The notes: generated from the letters alone by a model not told the origin. A stretch of 64,000 nucleotides of DNA from Prorocentrum cordatum (GCA_963575745.1 CAUYUJ010022049.1:65329-129328); one strand, 5' to 3'. Shown: positions 29,261 to 40,262, counted from the stretch's first letter. Numbers and translations: made by a program.

Positions 29261-29819
29261 CGACTCAGGATGAAGAAGCGGTCCTGGGGAAGGGGTCCAG
29301 ACCTCTGGGGGTCGTCACGGCGTCGGGGGTCAGGGGAGGGTGGAAGGCTTCTTAGAAGGAGGCTACCTCAGACCCCCGACGTTTGGCTTTTTTCATGATG
29401 TCGATCCCCCAGAGGTCGGAACCCCTTCCCCAGGACCGGTTTTTCCTCCTGGACCGTTTTTTGACGTTCCCGAGGCCTGGCGCGGTCCCACAGGGGCCGA
29501 ACATAGCGAAAGCCCGTGCGTCCTGACTTTGTCATTGCCCGAGGGGGTCTGGGTAGGGAGCAGGGGCGCCTCTGAGAAGCCCCCTCCCCCTACCCCCCCC
29601 CCTGCGCGTGGCCGGGTGGCGTGGGCCCCCCACGGTGGAGCCCGTCCACGAAAATGGGGAGGACGGAGGAGGGAGGAGGGAGGGGGCTCGAGGTTTTCGG
29701 GCGTGCTCGTCGCTCCCCGCGTCGTCGTCGAGGAGGCAGGCGGCGGCGACGACGAGAGATTCCAGGATTCTGGGTCGGCCCCGCCCCGTTCTGCAAGCCG
29801 CGGCGGAAGAGGTGGCAGC

Positions 29820-30142
29820 TCGTCCTCCTCCTCCTCCTCCTCCTCCTGCTCCTGCTCCTCCTCCTCCTGCTCCTCTCCTCCTCCTCCATCCTCCATCATC
29901 CTCCCCCTCCTCCTCCTCCCTCCCCTCCTCCTCCCTCCCCTCCTCCTCTCCTGCTTCCTCCTCCTCCTCCTCCCTCCTCCTCCTCCTCCTTCCTCCTCCT
30001 CCTCCTCCTGCTCCTCCTCCTCCATTCATCCTCCTCCTCATCCTTCCTCCTCCTCTCCTCCCCCTCCTCTTCCTCCTCCTCCCTCCTCCTCCTCCTGCTC
30101 CTGCTCCTCCTCCTCCTCCTCCTCCTCCTCCTCCTCCTCCTA
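29820..30142. repeat. (CTC)n microsatellite
   Basis: CTC triplets with scattered CTG and CAT interruptions. The preceding 29270-29820 contains repeat-like GC-rich sequence without a recognisable gene. Confidence 0.92.
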
Positions 30143-30259
30143 TTTTCCTTGTCCTTATAACTGACTTCTCCCTGTCGCACCCGGAGGTTAGCTTTTAGGG
30201 CGATCCGGGCGTTTCGCCTGAGACTGTCAAATAAATTATGACCCTGAAACTTGAACATT

Positions 30260-30665
30260 GACAACCGTTTCACAGATGGAGGGCGGGTCGTTCCCAAACT
30301 GTGGCTCTCGCCTTAGCGCCGCGCACATTCGTTTTAAACATACGCAAGAGTTTCACGGATTGAGGGCGGGCCGCTTTCAACATGTGGCTCTCGCCTTAGC
30401 GCCGCGTAGATTCGCTTAACACATATGCAATAGCTTCACGGATTGAAGGCGGGTCGTTTTCAACATGTGGCTCTCGAACTTGGCGCCGCGCAGATTCGTT
30501 TAACACATGTGCAAGAGCTTCACGGATTGAGGGCGGGTCGTGTTCAACATGTGGCCCTCGAACTTGGCGCCACGCAGATTGGTTGTAGAAATTCGCAAGA
30601 GTTTCACGGATTGCGGGCGGTTCCTTTTCAAATTGCGGATCTTTCCTCAGCGCCACGCACATGTT
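30260..30665 (-). repeat. 84-bp repeat family, five tandem copies
   Basis: GGCGGG(T/C)CG recurs at about 30281, 30365, 30448, 30532 and 30616, a period of 83-84 bp. On the minus strand this reads REPHVENDPPSIREALAHVL repeats of 28 aa. Copies at 14.7 and 15.6 kb lie in the opposite orientation. Confidence 0.9.
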
Positions 30666-30754
30666 TTTTCTAAACCATCCTGTGGTGTTGGGTCCTCGTT
30701 TTGAAGAGACGGTCCCCGCGTCTCCTTCCTCCTCCCTCCTCCCCCTCTCCCTCC

Positions 30755-30990
30755 TCTTCTCATCATCATCATCATCATCATCATCAGCATCATCATCCTC
30801 ATCATCATCCTCATCCTCATCCTCATCCTCATCCTCGTCCTCATCCTCATCATCATCATCACCATGATCGGCATCATCATCGATACCATAATCATCATCA
30901 ACATTACCGTCGTCATCATCGTCGTTATCGCCACCATCATCATTACCGTCAGCATCATCGTCATCCTCCTCCTCATCATCGTCGGTGCAC
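30755..30990. repeat. (CAT)n-rich microsatellite
   Basis: CAT/TCA triplets with TCCTCA hexamers, inserted between the 53-bp inverted-repeat arm and the 90-bp array. Confidence 0.92.
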
Positions 30991-32580
30991 CCCTCACGAT
31001 GATCGTGGCCCCATAGGGAGCTCCACCGAAGGCCCCAGTGGCGCAGCCCGCATGCGTCACGCACACCCACTTCGGCACACCACTCACTCGTTTCGTGGCC
31101 ACATAGCGAGCTCCGCCGAAGGCCCCAGTGGCGCAGCCCGCATGCGTCATGCACACCCATCTCGGCACACCCCTCACACGTTTCGTGGCCCCGTAGGGGG
31201 CTCCACCGAAGGTCCCAGTGGCGCAGTCCGCATGCGTCACGCACACCCATTGCGGCACATCCCTCGCACGTTTCCTGGCCCCATAAGGAGCTCCGCCGAA
31301 GGTCCCAGTGGCGCAGCCCGCATGCGTCACGTACACCCATTGCGGTACACCCCTCACACGTTTCGTTGCCCCATAGGAAGCTCCACCGACCGCCCCAGTG
31401 GCGCAGCCCGCATGCGTCACGCACACCCATTGCGGCACACCCCTCGCGCGTTTCGTGGACCCGTAGGGAGCTCCACCGACCGCCCCAGTGGCGCAGCCCG
31501 CATGCGTCCTCCACACCCATTGCGGCACACCCCTCACACGTTTCGTGGCCCCGCATGGAGCTCCACCGACCGCCCCAGTGGCGAAGCCCGCCTGCATCAC
31601 GCACGCCAATTTCGGCATACCCCTCACACGTTTCGTGGCCCCGTAGGGAGCTCCACCGAAGGTCCCAATGGCGCAGCCCGCATGCGTCACGCACGCCCAT
31701 TTCGGCACACCCCTCATACGTTTCCTGGCCCATAAGGAGCTCCGCCGAAGGCCCCAATGCCACCGCCCGCGCCCCCCGCACAAATTTCGGCACAGCCCTC
31801 GCACGTTTCGTGGCCCCATAGGGGAGCTCCGCCGAAGGCCACAGTGCCACCGCCCGCATGCGTCATGCACGCCCATTTCGGCACACCCCTCACACGTTTC
31901 GTGGCCCCATGGAGAGCTCCATCGAAGGCCCTAGTGCCACCACCGGCATGCGTCCCCCACACCAATTGCGGCACACCCCTCACACGTTTCGTGGCCACAT
32001 AGGGAGCTCCACCGAAGGCCCCAGTGCCACCGCCCGCATGCGCCACGCACACTCATTTCGGCACACCCCTCACACGTTTCGTGGCCCCTCCACCGAAGGC
32101 CCCAGAGCCACCGCCCGCATGCGTCACCCATACCCATTTCGGCACACCCCTCACACGTTTCCTGGCCCCCAAATGGAGCTCCAACGAAGGCCCCGGCGCC
32201 ACCGCGCGCATGCGTCACCTACGCCCATTCCGGCACACCCCTCACGCGTCTCGTGGCCCCATAGGGAGCTCCACCGATGGCGCCAATGCCACCGCCCGTA
32301 TGCGTCTCGGCACAGCCCTCACACGCTTCGTGACCTCATAGGGAGCTTCAAAGAAGGCCCTGGTGCCACCGCCCGCATGCGTCACCCACGCACATTCGGG
32401 CACACCCCTCACACGCTTCGTGGCCCCGTAGGGACCTCCGCCGAAGTCGCCAGTGGCTGCGTTCGCATGCGCCCACCGCGCAAATTTTCCGGCACACCCC
32501 TCACACGCTTCGCGGCCCATAGGGAGCTCCACCGACAGCCCCAGTGGCTGCGTTCGCAAGGAGGAGGCAAAAAAAGGCAA
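30990..32580. repeat. 90-bp tandem repeat array, about 18 copies
   Basis: The unit contains CTCACACGTTTCGTGGCCCC, ATAGGGAGCTCCACCGAAGG and CGCAGCCCGCATGCGTCACG. The marker GCGCAGCCCG recurs at 31041, 31131, 31221, 31311, 31401, 31491, 31581 and 31671, exactly 90 bp each time; later copies show 1-bp and about 11-bp indels. Because 90 is a multiple of three, several frames stay open on both strands as 30-residue repeats (for example GGAPYGATKRVRGVP on minus). Coding status is uncertain and I lean to a satellite. Confidence 0.93.
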
Positions 32581-32592
32581 AGGCGCTTCGGG

Positions 32593-32613
32593 GATGAGTC
32601 AGAACGGCTACAG
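32593..32613 (-). other. possible degenerate spliced-leader relic
   Basis: The minus strand reads CTGTAGCCGTTCTGACTCAT, matching about 15 of 21 SL positions. It lies just past the 90-bp array. The stretch 32620-33440 otherwise holds a CA-rich tract (32868-32905) and GC-rich sequence without a recognisable gene. Confidence 0.25.
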
Positions 32614-33439
32614 CGGCAGCGGCAGCGAGCTCTAGTAGTATCCCTGCGATGAATATGGATGCATGGGCCTGGGACCAATTTCTTGGTCGCCTAGGCCTGC
32701 CTGAGGCGCACTCCCCAGGAACATAATCGTGGGGGTGGGCCTCGCGCAGGGAGCTGGGTGCCTCCCTCACTCGACAGCTGGGGGGCTAGGGCAGGGCTCA
32801 TCACGAGAGCCGTGCCTTGAGCCCCAGGGCAAGGGGTGACACACTCGGTGAGAAGAGGGGGGGAACCACACACACACGCTCACACCACTCACACCACACA
32901 CACAAGACGGAGAGGCGAGGGGGGGAGGGGGGCGGCGCCAGCGGGGCGCGCCTGCGTAGCCCGCGTAGCCCAGCGCAGGCGGGGCGCCGCGCGCGCGGCT
33001 CCTCCTCCCACTCCTCCTCCCTCCCCACTCTCTCCACTCAGACAGGTTCTAAAACAAAAAAAAAATCCTCCTACTCAGATCTGGGGCTGGGATGGGTGGT
33101 CGTGGGCGCTGCCTTCTGTTCCCCTGCATCCGACCGTCGGTGGGGCCCGTATCTGAAGACACAGACATACGTGCAAGACTCGAGGGGGGGCACGCTCCGT
33201 CGCCTTTAAGGGATCGCGCCCACCCAATTGGGCGCTACGGGTCCCCCCCCCTCGAGTATAGTTCTCCTCGCATCACATCTGAACCAACTGAACCGTCCAT
33301 TTTTTCTTTTTTCCCAGGACCTCTGGCCCTGCATGTGGTACTCTCGTCTGCGCAGCACCAGCTTCTGACGATAAAAACTTCACTGGCATGCTTTGTAAGC
33401 TGGTGGTGCTTGCCTCGACCTCTCAACCTCCTGTTCTGG

Positions 33440-34231
33440 TCAGATCTCCCCCTCACCGTCTGAAATGATCGGGACTTCCTCCGCATTCACAGTGGTCGGT
33501 ACTTCCTCCGCGTTCACCTTGCTCTCGCTCTCACCACTCCCTTGCCCCTTCTGATGGTTCACCCATGGGCGCTTCTCCTTCCACCCGTAGAACACCCACG
33601 TGCTCGGGTCGTCTTTGTCCCACGCTGGAATGCCCTCTGCTGGAGGCGTCCAGCCATGGAACACCCACGTGCTCGGGTCGCCCGCGTCCCACGGGGGTGA
33701 CAACGTGATCTTGGCGAGCTCCATGGCGCGCTGCGTGCGGATCGGCGTGACCTGGTCCTCTAGGTGATTGATCTCGTCCACCTGCTTCTTCATATACTCC
33801 TTGCTCGATGGGTACTTGGGTGGGGGCTCGCTTCGGAACTGTAAGCTGGCGTGCGCCTGGAGCGTGGCGGTCAGCGCTTCCTCGATGCCTTTGAGCTGGT
33901 CCGTGATCGTCTGCATGTTCTCCCCGATCATGATGGCCTCCAGGGTGTTCCTCGTGTTTAGCATCTGCGACCTGGGCAAGATACTGTTGAGCTTCCTCTT
34001 CTGTGCCGTCAGGTAGTCGATCTGCGTCTCGTACTTCTTCTTCACGTCTTTCATCATTTTCTGGCACTGCTTGATGTTCTTCTCCTGCAGTATCAGCACG
34101 TAGTTGAAGTCGCCAATCTCTGGGTCTTCGGCATCTCCGCGATACTCTGGCACCTCTGGCACCTTCGGCAGAGACTCTGGCATCGTTCGCACTGCCTCCG
34201 TTGGTGGTGGTACCGTCCGCGGCGTTCCCAC
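33440..34231 (-). CDS. hypothetical coiled-coil protein
   Basis: This 263-codon frame begins at about 34231, with the first in-frame ATG 16 codons on (MPESLPKVPEVPEYRGD). Residues 45-165 look like a long coiled coil (IKQCQKMMKDVKKKYETQI, then QITDQLKGIEEAL-like helices). A duplicated WD-rich motif follows: PPWDAGDPSTWVFHGW and PAWDKDDPSTWVFYGW. The tail has two NAEEVP units. I recognise no family. It lies downstream of the D2 element on the same strand and could be an accessory ORF of that element or an independent gene. Regular codon structure and the absence of stops argue that it is, or recently was, a real protein. Confidence 0.6.
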   Translation of the reverse strand: MGTPRTVPPPTEAVRTMPESLPKVPEVPEYRGDAEDPEIGDFNYVLILQEKNIKQCQKMMKDVKKKYETQIDYLTAQKRKLNSILPRSQMLNTRNTLEAIMIGENMQTITDQLKGIEEALTATLQAHASLQFRSEPPPKYPSSKEYMKKQVDEINHLEDQVTPIRTQRAMELAKITLSPPWDAGDPSTWVFHGWTPPAEGIPAWDKDDPSTWVFYGWKEKRPWVNHQKGQGSGESESKVNAEEVPTTVNAEEVPIISDGEGEI

Positions 34232-34794
34232 TCTCTGTGCTCTTGCTAAGCCAGATGTGCTACGGAGGAGCCCCTCCCTTTGTACATACCACAGCGTATC
34301 CCCCAGTGTCGTTTCAGCTGTTCCGTTGTCGGGTGTAGTAGTCGGACGATGGGGCTAGGGGCTCTGGAGTCCTGCTTAATTCCTCGGGGCCCCTTTATCT
34401 GTCAGTGAAACAACAATGACGCTGCAATTACGATAAACCGATGCGCACCGACGTTGGAACCTGCACAATCGCACTGTCCAGTTGTGTTTAATACCAGGTG
34501 CAGCATTCCCTTCTCCCCGTTCTGCATCTCTATTGCAATGTATCCTTCTGTCCTTCTCCTCCTCCTTCAATCTCCATTGCAGCAACCCTCCTCCCTGCAA
34601 AGCGCCTCCCCATCCCCATCCTGTCGTCGCATTTCCTCTGTAGGTAGGTGCCGTCTTCTCCCATGTATGTAGTAGTCACAAAACATAAACACATGGAATC
34701 CCAATTGGACCCAGTGGTAAGTACCCCCCTCTGGTGAAACGTCTGTGGCCCGTCGTACTGCTATTTGTTTTGTACGTTGCCTCCTCTTCCACTA

Positions 34795-36033
34795 TTCCGT
34801 CCTCCTCTGCCTCCTCGACCTTCGGCTTCGTACTTCAACTCTTTTTGTCGTTCTCGTCTGTATTGTAATGCTAGCTGGTGCAGCTTCTTGGGCTGGCTTT
34901 TGTCGCTTGTTTCTGCTAACTTTCTTAGCTTGTCCATCCTGGATGGGGTCCTGGCTGATCTCCCTAGCTAGTGTTTTCCCCTTGTTATTTGAAGATTCTC
35001 CTCCAGGGGTGCGGCTACTTGTGGTCTCTCTGCAAGCTGCGCCGGGGTGCACGGCAACGAATCTGATCCCTTAGCAGAGGGCGAGACTGGCGCAGGCGTG
35101 GCCTCGGGCAGGCTGGTACTACTACTGCTAGCTATTGCCTGCTCTGGAGCTGCTTCTCTACCGTGCGCTCCAGGTCCGTCTTCGGTCCTACTGACTGTCC
35201 GCACTGCCCTCCCATCATTCTCAAGATGTAGCCCATTGCCTGGCGCATGTAGTTCGGGCTGTACTCGTTGATCTCGTCCTTGTCCTCGTCCTCCGTCAGC
35301 ATGGCCTCGTCCCCGTCGTCTGGCTTGTACTTGATGTATTCTTCCCCCATCGCCAGGTGGATGCACGGCATCGGCTTTATGCAATGCTGCAGCTTCACCT
35401 TGCTGTTCCCGTCGTCCTCCTGGCCCTTTGGTTTGTACGCCTCCGTGATCTTGAACATTTTTATAGTCTCCTGAATGAGCTCTCTCCCCTTCTCGTGAAA
35501 TGCCAGGCGCAGCCACTGGTTGAGGATCTGCATGCTCCACTGGATCTCCCTCTGGTAGCCTTCCTTCTCCAGGCAGGAGTGGGCGTTGTTGCGCATCTCC
35601 TGTATCGTAGCAACTGCGACGTGGACGAGGGGGGGCCCAGGTTGCGATGCTTCCCTTTTGACCGCACCTCTGTGGCATACTCTCGCCCCGCAGCGAGGCC
35701 TACCTTGGACGGCGAGCAGGAGCCAGGGATCAGCCAGAAGTCCGTCGCCAGGTGTGCTTGCTCCCGTGCTTGCTGCGCCGTCCGCAGCGACAGGCGCTGC
35801 AGCGATGTGATCGTCTGGGCGAACGAGTGGCTGTCGTCTTGGTTGGCGTTTGGGCCGCCTCCTCTGCGCGGTGGTTGGCCTCCTGGGGGTCCTGCGCTGC
35901 TCGCTGGTCCTGCGCCCTTGCCCCCTTGGCCCTTGCTGTCCTTGGCCGCGCGTGGGCTGGCGTCGTGGGGGCGCCACTCTGCGGCCCTCTCCAGGCCCCA
36001 GGGAGGGCGCTCCGACAAAATGCCGTCTGCCAT
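34795..36033 (-). pseudogene. downstream ORF of element D2
   Basis: ATG 36031-36033 opens MADGILSERPPWGLERAAEW. A Gly/Ala/Pro-rich stretch and helical SLQRLSLRTAQQAREQAHLA follow in one frame. Across a run of seven G (35629-35635) the frame changes to MRNNAHSCLEKEGYQREIQW, KEGLI-type helices and an acidic EDEDKDEINEY region, ending at 35132. A third frame continues to a basic, NLS-like tail (KRVEVRSRRSRRQRRTE) at about 34795. It lies immediately after the zinc fingers, like the acidic domain of D1, and may be a C-terminal or downstream gag-like product. Its function is not recognised. Confidence 0.5.
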
Positions 36034-36039
36034 GGCTGT

Positions 36040-36796
36040 GCGCTCCCTGCTGCTTCGGTTCCCGCACTGATGTAGGCCCTGGGTGGTGCGACCGAGCGCG
36101 CTCGTGAAACTCTTCTAATGTTTGAGCCTCATGGTTACAAATGCGGCATGCGAGAGACCGCGGCGGCTGAATGGGGTGACTCCATTTGCTCCGATCGCGG
36201 TGACAAATCCCATGGCCGTCGGCTGCTCTGGTCGCATGGTCGATTGCTGTCCTCTTATCTGCAAAGGTCGACAGACACCACGGGCATTGGTTTGTTGCTA
36301 CAAGACTGGCGACCACTGGCCGAATATTGTGATACTCTCTGCGGTGTCCTAGCAAAGCCTGGATTGTAGTAAAGCGCTTCCCGCAAACCAAGACAGCCCC
36401 CCCAACCGTCCCCTCTGCAGTCTGTACCGCACAGTCGCACCAGTACGGCTTTGTAACATCGTTTTCCTCCTCTTCCTCGCCCTCCGTCTCTCCCCCGTCA
36501 CCTCTGACTGCGTCCAGTTCTGCTACTCCTATGCTTCTCAATACAGTGGTGTCCGTGGCTGTCCAGTGTTTCCACTCCGAGGTTCCTGGGCAGAACATTT
36601 CGAAATCCGATATCCTCTCGTCGTACCAGCTTTTTATATCCGAATCAGCGTTGGCCAGTGCATCCAAATCCTCTTTTAACTGCTTGGCCCAGGGTGTAGA
36701 GAATTGCCATGCCCATTTGTTGTCCTGGAATCGGTGTACCCCCCTCCTGTTGTCTAATACCGAGTCCCCTAAATACCGCAGCCAGTACGCCTGCAT
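36040..36796 (-). CDS. zinc-finger region of element D2 ORF2
   Basis: The frame holds about 250 meaningful codons. TPWAKQLKEDLDALANADSD is followed by an acidic stretch, then three fingers: C138..H151..H156 (VCGKRFTTIQALLGH), C171-x2-C174-x12-H187 with a later H/C (CPWCLSTFADKRTAIDH), and C217-x2-C220..H231..H237 (CRICNHEAQTLEEFH). Such fingers probably bind nucleic acid during target recognition. The frame stays open to 35132, but beyond about 36040 it is out of phase with the better-looking downstream ORF until a frame change near 35630 brings them together. Confidence 0.7.
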
Positions 36797-38826
36797 GCTC
36801 CGTGGGGTAGAGGGCCCAGTTCTTGTACCATGTCAGTCGTCTTGTTATGAGTGCCGTTGCCGCTGGTTCTATTCTCCATTCCCGAAATACTCTTGCAGAT
36901 GCATGGCAATGTGTTTCCCCTGTCTCCTTCTTCCAGCTCATCTTTCCTCCTGACATTCTGCGCAGATACTTGCAAATCACCGCGTCGATGGCTCGTGTGA
37001 GAGAGGGAGATAAGACAAAGGCAGTGAGACCGCTCAACCCCGCACCTAGGACAAACGCGATGAACATCGTCCTCTTGATAACAGCTGGCGTGTCTGAGCT
37101 CCAAAAACTGCCGCATTGTCTCCACGCAACGTGCATGGCCTTGATTCTCTTTTGTATCTCTCCTCCGGGTCCCTGGTCCGATGGCAAGAATGGTCCCAGC
37201 ACCCTCATCTCTCTCAAAGCTTCTCCTTTCAACTTGTTTGATCGTCTCAACTGCCGGGTAGTGCTGTAGCTCTGTGGGCCCTTCAAGCATAGGAGGTGGT
37301 TTGTCTTCCCCTGGTTTAGCTTCCAACCTCCGCGCCCGATCGTGGTTTCTAGCCTCTCTGTTGCTTCGTTCAACTGCTTTGTGACCTCTGCTGCCTTGGC
37401 TCCCTGGAGTATTGTGTGTGTCCTGGTTATGTCATCCATGAAAGTATTCAATGCCAGGTCGTGCATTCGTCCTGTCACTGGGTTGTGCGCGTCGTGCCAG
37501 GTCTGGTGAATGCCCCTACTCCTCTCCCCCTGCAACCATTCATCCACGTACAGGTTATACACATCATTGAATTGTCGCGGACACAGTGTGAACCCCATCT
37601 GAGCTCCCTCCGTCGTTTCCGCATGCAACCAATCGTCGGCACATCGCATGCTCAGCTGAGTGTTACACATTGCTCCTAGGGCAAAAGGCTGATCCGCATC
37701 TGTCGCATACCGCCATGCCGTCGCCTCCGATAGTCCTCTTTTCGTGCTGGCAAACGCGCTGCTGCAATCGTAGTTAGTGTGCACAATGCTCATGCCCGCC
37801 TCTCCCGCCCTCCATTGAGTAGCTTGAGTAGCTTGTAGGCACAAAAATAGCATTTTCTCGACTTCTATGTGCGAGGCCCCCTTGAGCCCATGGGGGATGG
37901 TCAGGCTGTGGGCCCCTTTTGTGTATCCCCCAGTGCCGCGCCATACTCATGGAGTCATACGCGTGCATGATACGCTTCCCTCCTACGCCTGCTTTGCCAT
38001 TGTTCTTGTCTGCGTCGAAAGAAATGGACCTATGCCAAGATAGTGGTGTCACCTGTGTACTCCGTATCTTCATAAGCAACTGGTCCAAAAGACGCTGGAA
38101 AAGAAAGCCTCCTTCCTCTACTTGTCTTCTCACTGTCGTCGTGCCTAGACCCGCTTGGGCAGGGCGGTCCACGAAATATGGTGTAACCTCATTGATCGTC
38201 AACTCTGCGCCGTCCAGTGGTTCTTCGGATCTGCCTAACTTCGCCCCACTCTTCCATCCCATGCGTTCCGAGATCCGTCTGCCCACCCGATATGTATGCA
38301 ATGATGTGTATTTGCTCAAGCCCTCCTCATCCTTCCTTTTCTCCGCTGCCCTGATCCTCCTCTCTTCGATCTGTCTACTTAGCAGCTCTGGGTGCTCGAG
38401 GTGGGTAGTGAGGTCCAAGATCATCCACGTAAGTTCTACTGGGATCCCCCATTTCGGCCAAGCTCGACGTTTGGCTGCTCTTTTGCAATACTTCAACATC
38501 CAGCGCTTGTCGACGAGAACTTGACCTGCGAGCTCCAAATCCTCTGGCAACGGCGTTTGGTCATTGAGTCTTTGCTGCTGTTCCTGCACATATTCTGCCA
38601 AGTCAATCTCCCTGGCCCCCAGTCCCCCTTCACATGGTGGTCTTCCTAGTTCTTGCACCCATTCGCTTTTTGGCCAATACGTCCGTGCCGCTGCATAATA
38701 CCTCTTTTTTGGCCCTCGACCGTTTTTTATATTGTATGCGCAGTCGGTGCATGGTACTAAAATCGTTTCTTTGATGGGCTTCCCATATCTCCTGCACAAG
38801 GCGAGCTCGTCTCTGCTCTTCCGCAT
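36645..38826 (-). pseudogene. reverse transcriptase domain of element D2
   Basis: An N-terminal linker/pre-RT segment (38826-37774, containing VEEGGFLFQRLLDQLLMKI) shifts frame near 37830 into the palm. Motif A is HTNYDCSSAFASTKRG, motif B GAQMGFTLCPRQFN, motif C FMDD (residues 138-141 of the second frame) and GWKLNQGKT motif D. A thumb with RAIDAVICKYLRRMSGGKM follows. The catalytic residues themselves look complete, but at least two frameshifts (about 37830 and 36770) break the ORF. Confidence 0.85.
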
Positions 38827-39094
38827 CTCTTCTCAATTTCTTCAAGAGGGCTGACATCTCCGACAGTTCCTGCTGTGTCTGCACAAGCGCCTCCTCCCCT
38901 GAACTGTCCACCATCTTCTCTCGCAGCTCTCGTCGTTCTGCTAGCAGTGACATGCGCCTGGCCCGTACTTGCTCGATGGCCTCGTCGCAGTCGGCCTTGC
39001 CCTGCCTGAAGCAGGTGTCTAGGGCCTGCCTAGCCGCCTCCCCCAGACCTCCCACATGCCGTCGGGCGTGCTCTCGTCCTTCACCTCCTCCCAT
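38630..39094 (-). pseudogene. linker of element D2 ORF2
   Basis: About 150 codons rich in Arg, Glu and Leu (QVRARRMSLLAERRELREKM), probably an extended helix joining the endonuclease and RT parts. The frame overlaps the end of the nuclease frame near 39050, implying a frameshift. Confidence 0.5.
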
Positions 39095-40062
39095 CTCCTA
39101 CTTACCTTCTGCATCTCCGATTCTAGAACTTCGAGAAACTCAGGCCTTCTTTTCCCTCTCCGAAGACATTCCATGAGTTGTTCTCTATCTAGCAGGGGTG
39201 ACCTTTCCTTCCGTACTGAGGCAAAGCTGTTCTTGCTAGTGATGGGCAGCACAATCCCCACTGGTATGTGGTCACGATGGCCTCGTCGTTTGATCAGCCG
39301 GAGTCGCTTTGCGGATGTCCGCAGTGCTACACATCTCTCTACTAGCTTCAATGCGCCGACAGGGATTGCAATATGGTCTATTACGCTTGTCCCACCGTTA
39401 GCTGCATAGTAGGTTGGTCCGATGTCGTGGTACGTGGTGGCAATACTGAGATTCGATCCAGCACAAAATTCCCTGAAGTGTTTCCCATTTTCATTCTCCA
39501 ATTGTCTGTGCTGTGGGCCCGTCGTCACTCCTCTATTGACCTCCACCATACTGTCCGTGCCTCTATGCAATCCGAACTGGCTGTTGATGTCCCCTCCTAC
39601 TACTATCGTACTTCTTGCTCCTAATCCGTCACATTGTCCCTCCATCCACCCCGTAACTTTCTTAGCAACTCGTTCGTGCTGTCTGAAGTGCGTGGGAGCG
39701 AAGTACACACTGAAGAAGCAGAAGTCTACTTCTCGCGACCAAAGCCTGATCCCCCCTACTCTGCCCTGAATCTCCCTGGGTGGGACGAATGTTTTTCGAA
39801 GGGCCGTGGTGTGGATGCTGTGATGTACCAACATTGCCACTCCGCATACCTTCGTGACAAGGTGACCCTTTCTTGCTCCGAATCTGTACGCCAAGTGATT
39901 GGGTAACCTCATCGTAAAAACCCCCTCGTCTCCTGCCCAGTGATGTGTACCGTTCAATAAAATTATATCCCAACCCCTGAATTCAGTGCTAATGTCCTCC
40001 AGTCTCTCGCTCATACCTGCTGACTGTGGGTTGTACGTCAGGATTTTCATCTCAGATAACAA
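39019..40062 (-). CDS. EEP endonuclease domain of element D2
   Basis: The first ATG is 40048-40050 (MKILTYNPQSAGMSERLEDI). Landmarks of an apurinic-type LINE endonuclease are present: Asn11, LLNGTHHW (35-42), VGGDINSQFG with Asp158 and Asn160, SVIDHIAIP with Asp229, and GHRDHIPVGI with Asp264/His265. The Glu usual in the ETH motif is replaced (NGTH), so activity is uncertain. The domain is otherwise continuous for over 300 codons and its C-terminal helices run into the linker. Confidence 0.85.
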   Translation of the reverse strand: MLSEMKILTYNPQSAGMSERLEDISTEFRGWDIILLNGTHHWAGDEGVFTMRLPNHLAYRFGARKGHLVTKVCGVAMLVHHSIHTTALRKTFVPPREIQGRVGGIRLWSREVDFCFFSVYFAPTHFRQHERVAKKVTGWMEGQCDGLGARSTIVVGGDINSQFGLHRGTDSMVEVNRGVTTGPQHRQLENENGKHFREFCAGSNLSIATTYHDIGPTYYAANGGTSVIDHIAIPVGALKLVERCVALRTSAKRLRLIKRRGHRDHIPVGIVLPITSKNSFASVRKERSPLLDREQLMECLRRGKRRPEFLEVLESEMQKVSRRWEEVKDESTPDGMWEVWGRRLGRP

Positions 40063-40216
40063 ACGGTACCGTCGGCAGTGTCTAGGGCGAATGTGTCTCC
40101 CTCACCCCCTCCCCTGGCATAGGCGAGAGAGCATCGGCCCGTGAAAGTCGCGCGCGGGTGATCTTGTGCCCTCCTGGCAGGTCGCTCGCACCTCGGGCCT
40201 TCCCACGCCGACTGCA

Positions 40217-40262
40217 AGGAGGAGGAGGAGGAGGAGGAGGAGGAGGAGGAGGAGGAGGAGGA
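40217..40262. repeat. (GGA)n tract
   Basis: About 15 pure GGA triplets upstream of D2, flanked by GC-rich sequence with no recognisable gene. An imperfect duplicated CTGTTCCTTGTTGAT..TTCTTGCTGC motif follows at 40365-40425. Confidence 0.9.

Larger units (their letters stand above)
34795..40062 (-). mobile_element. decayed LINE element D2
   Basis: The order on the minus strand is EEP nuclease (40062-39019), linker (39094-38630), pre-RT and RT (38826-36645), three zinc fingers (36796-36040) and a downstream ORF. Frame changes occur near 39050, 38700, 37800 and 36770. No ORF1 is visible upstream, where a GGA tract and the 73-bp satellite lie, so the copy is probably 5'-truncated. Confidence 0.8.
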
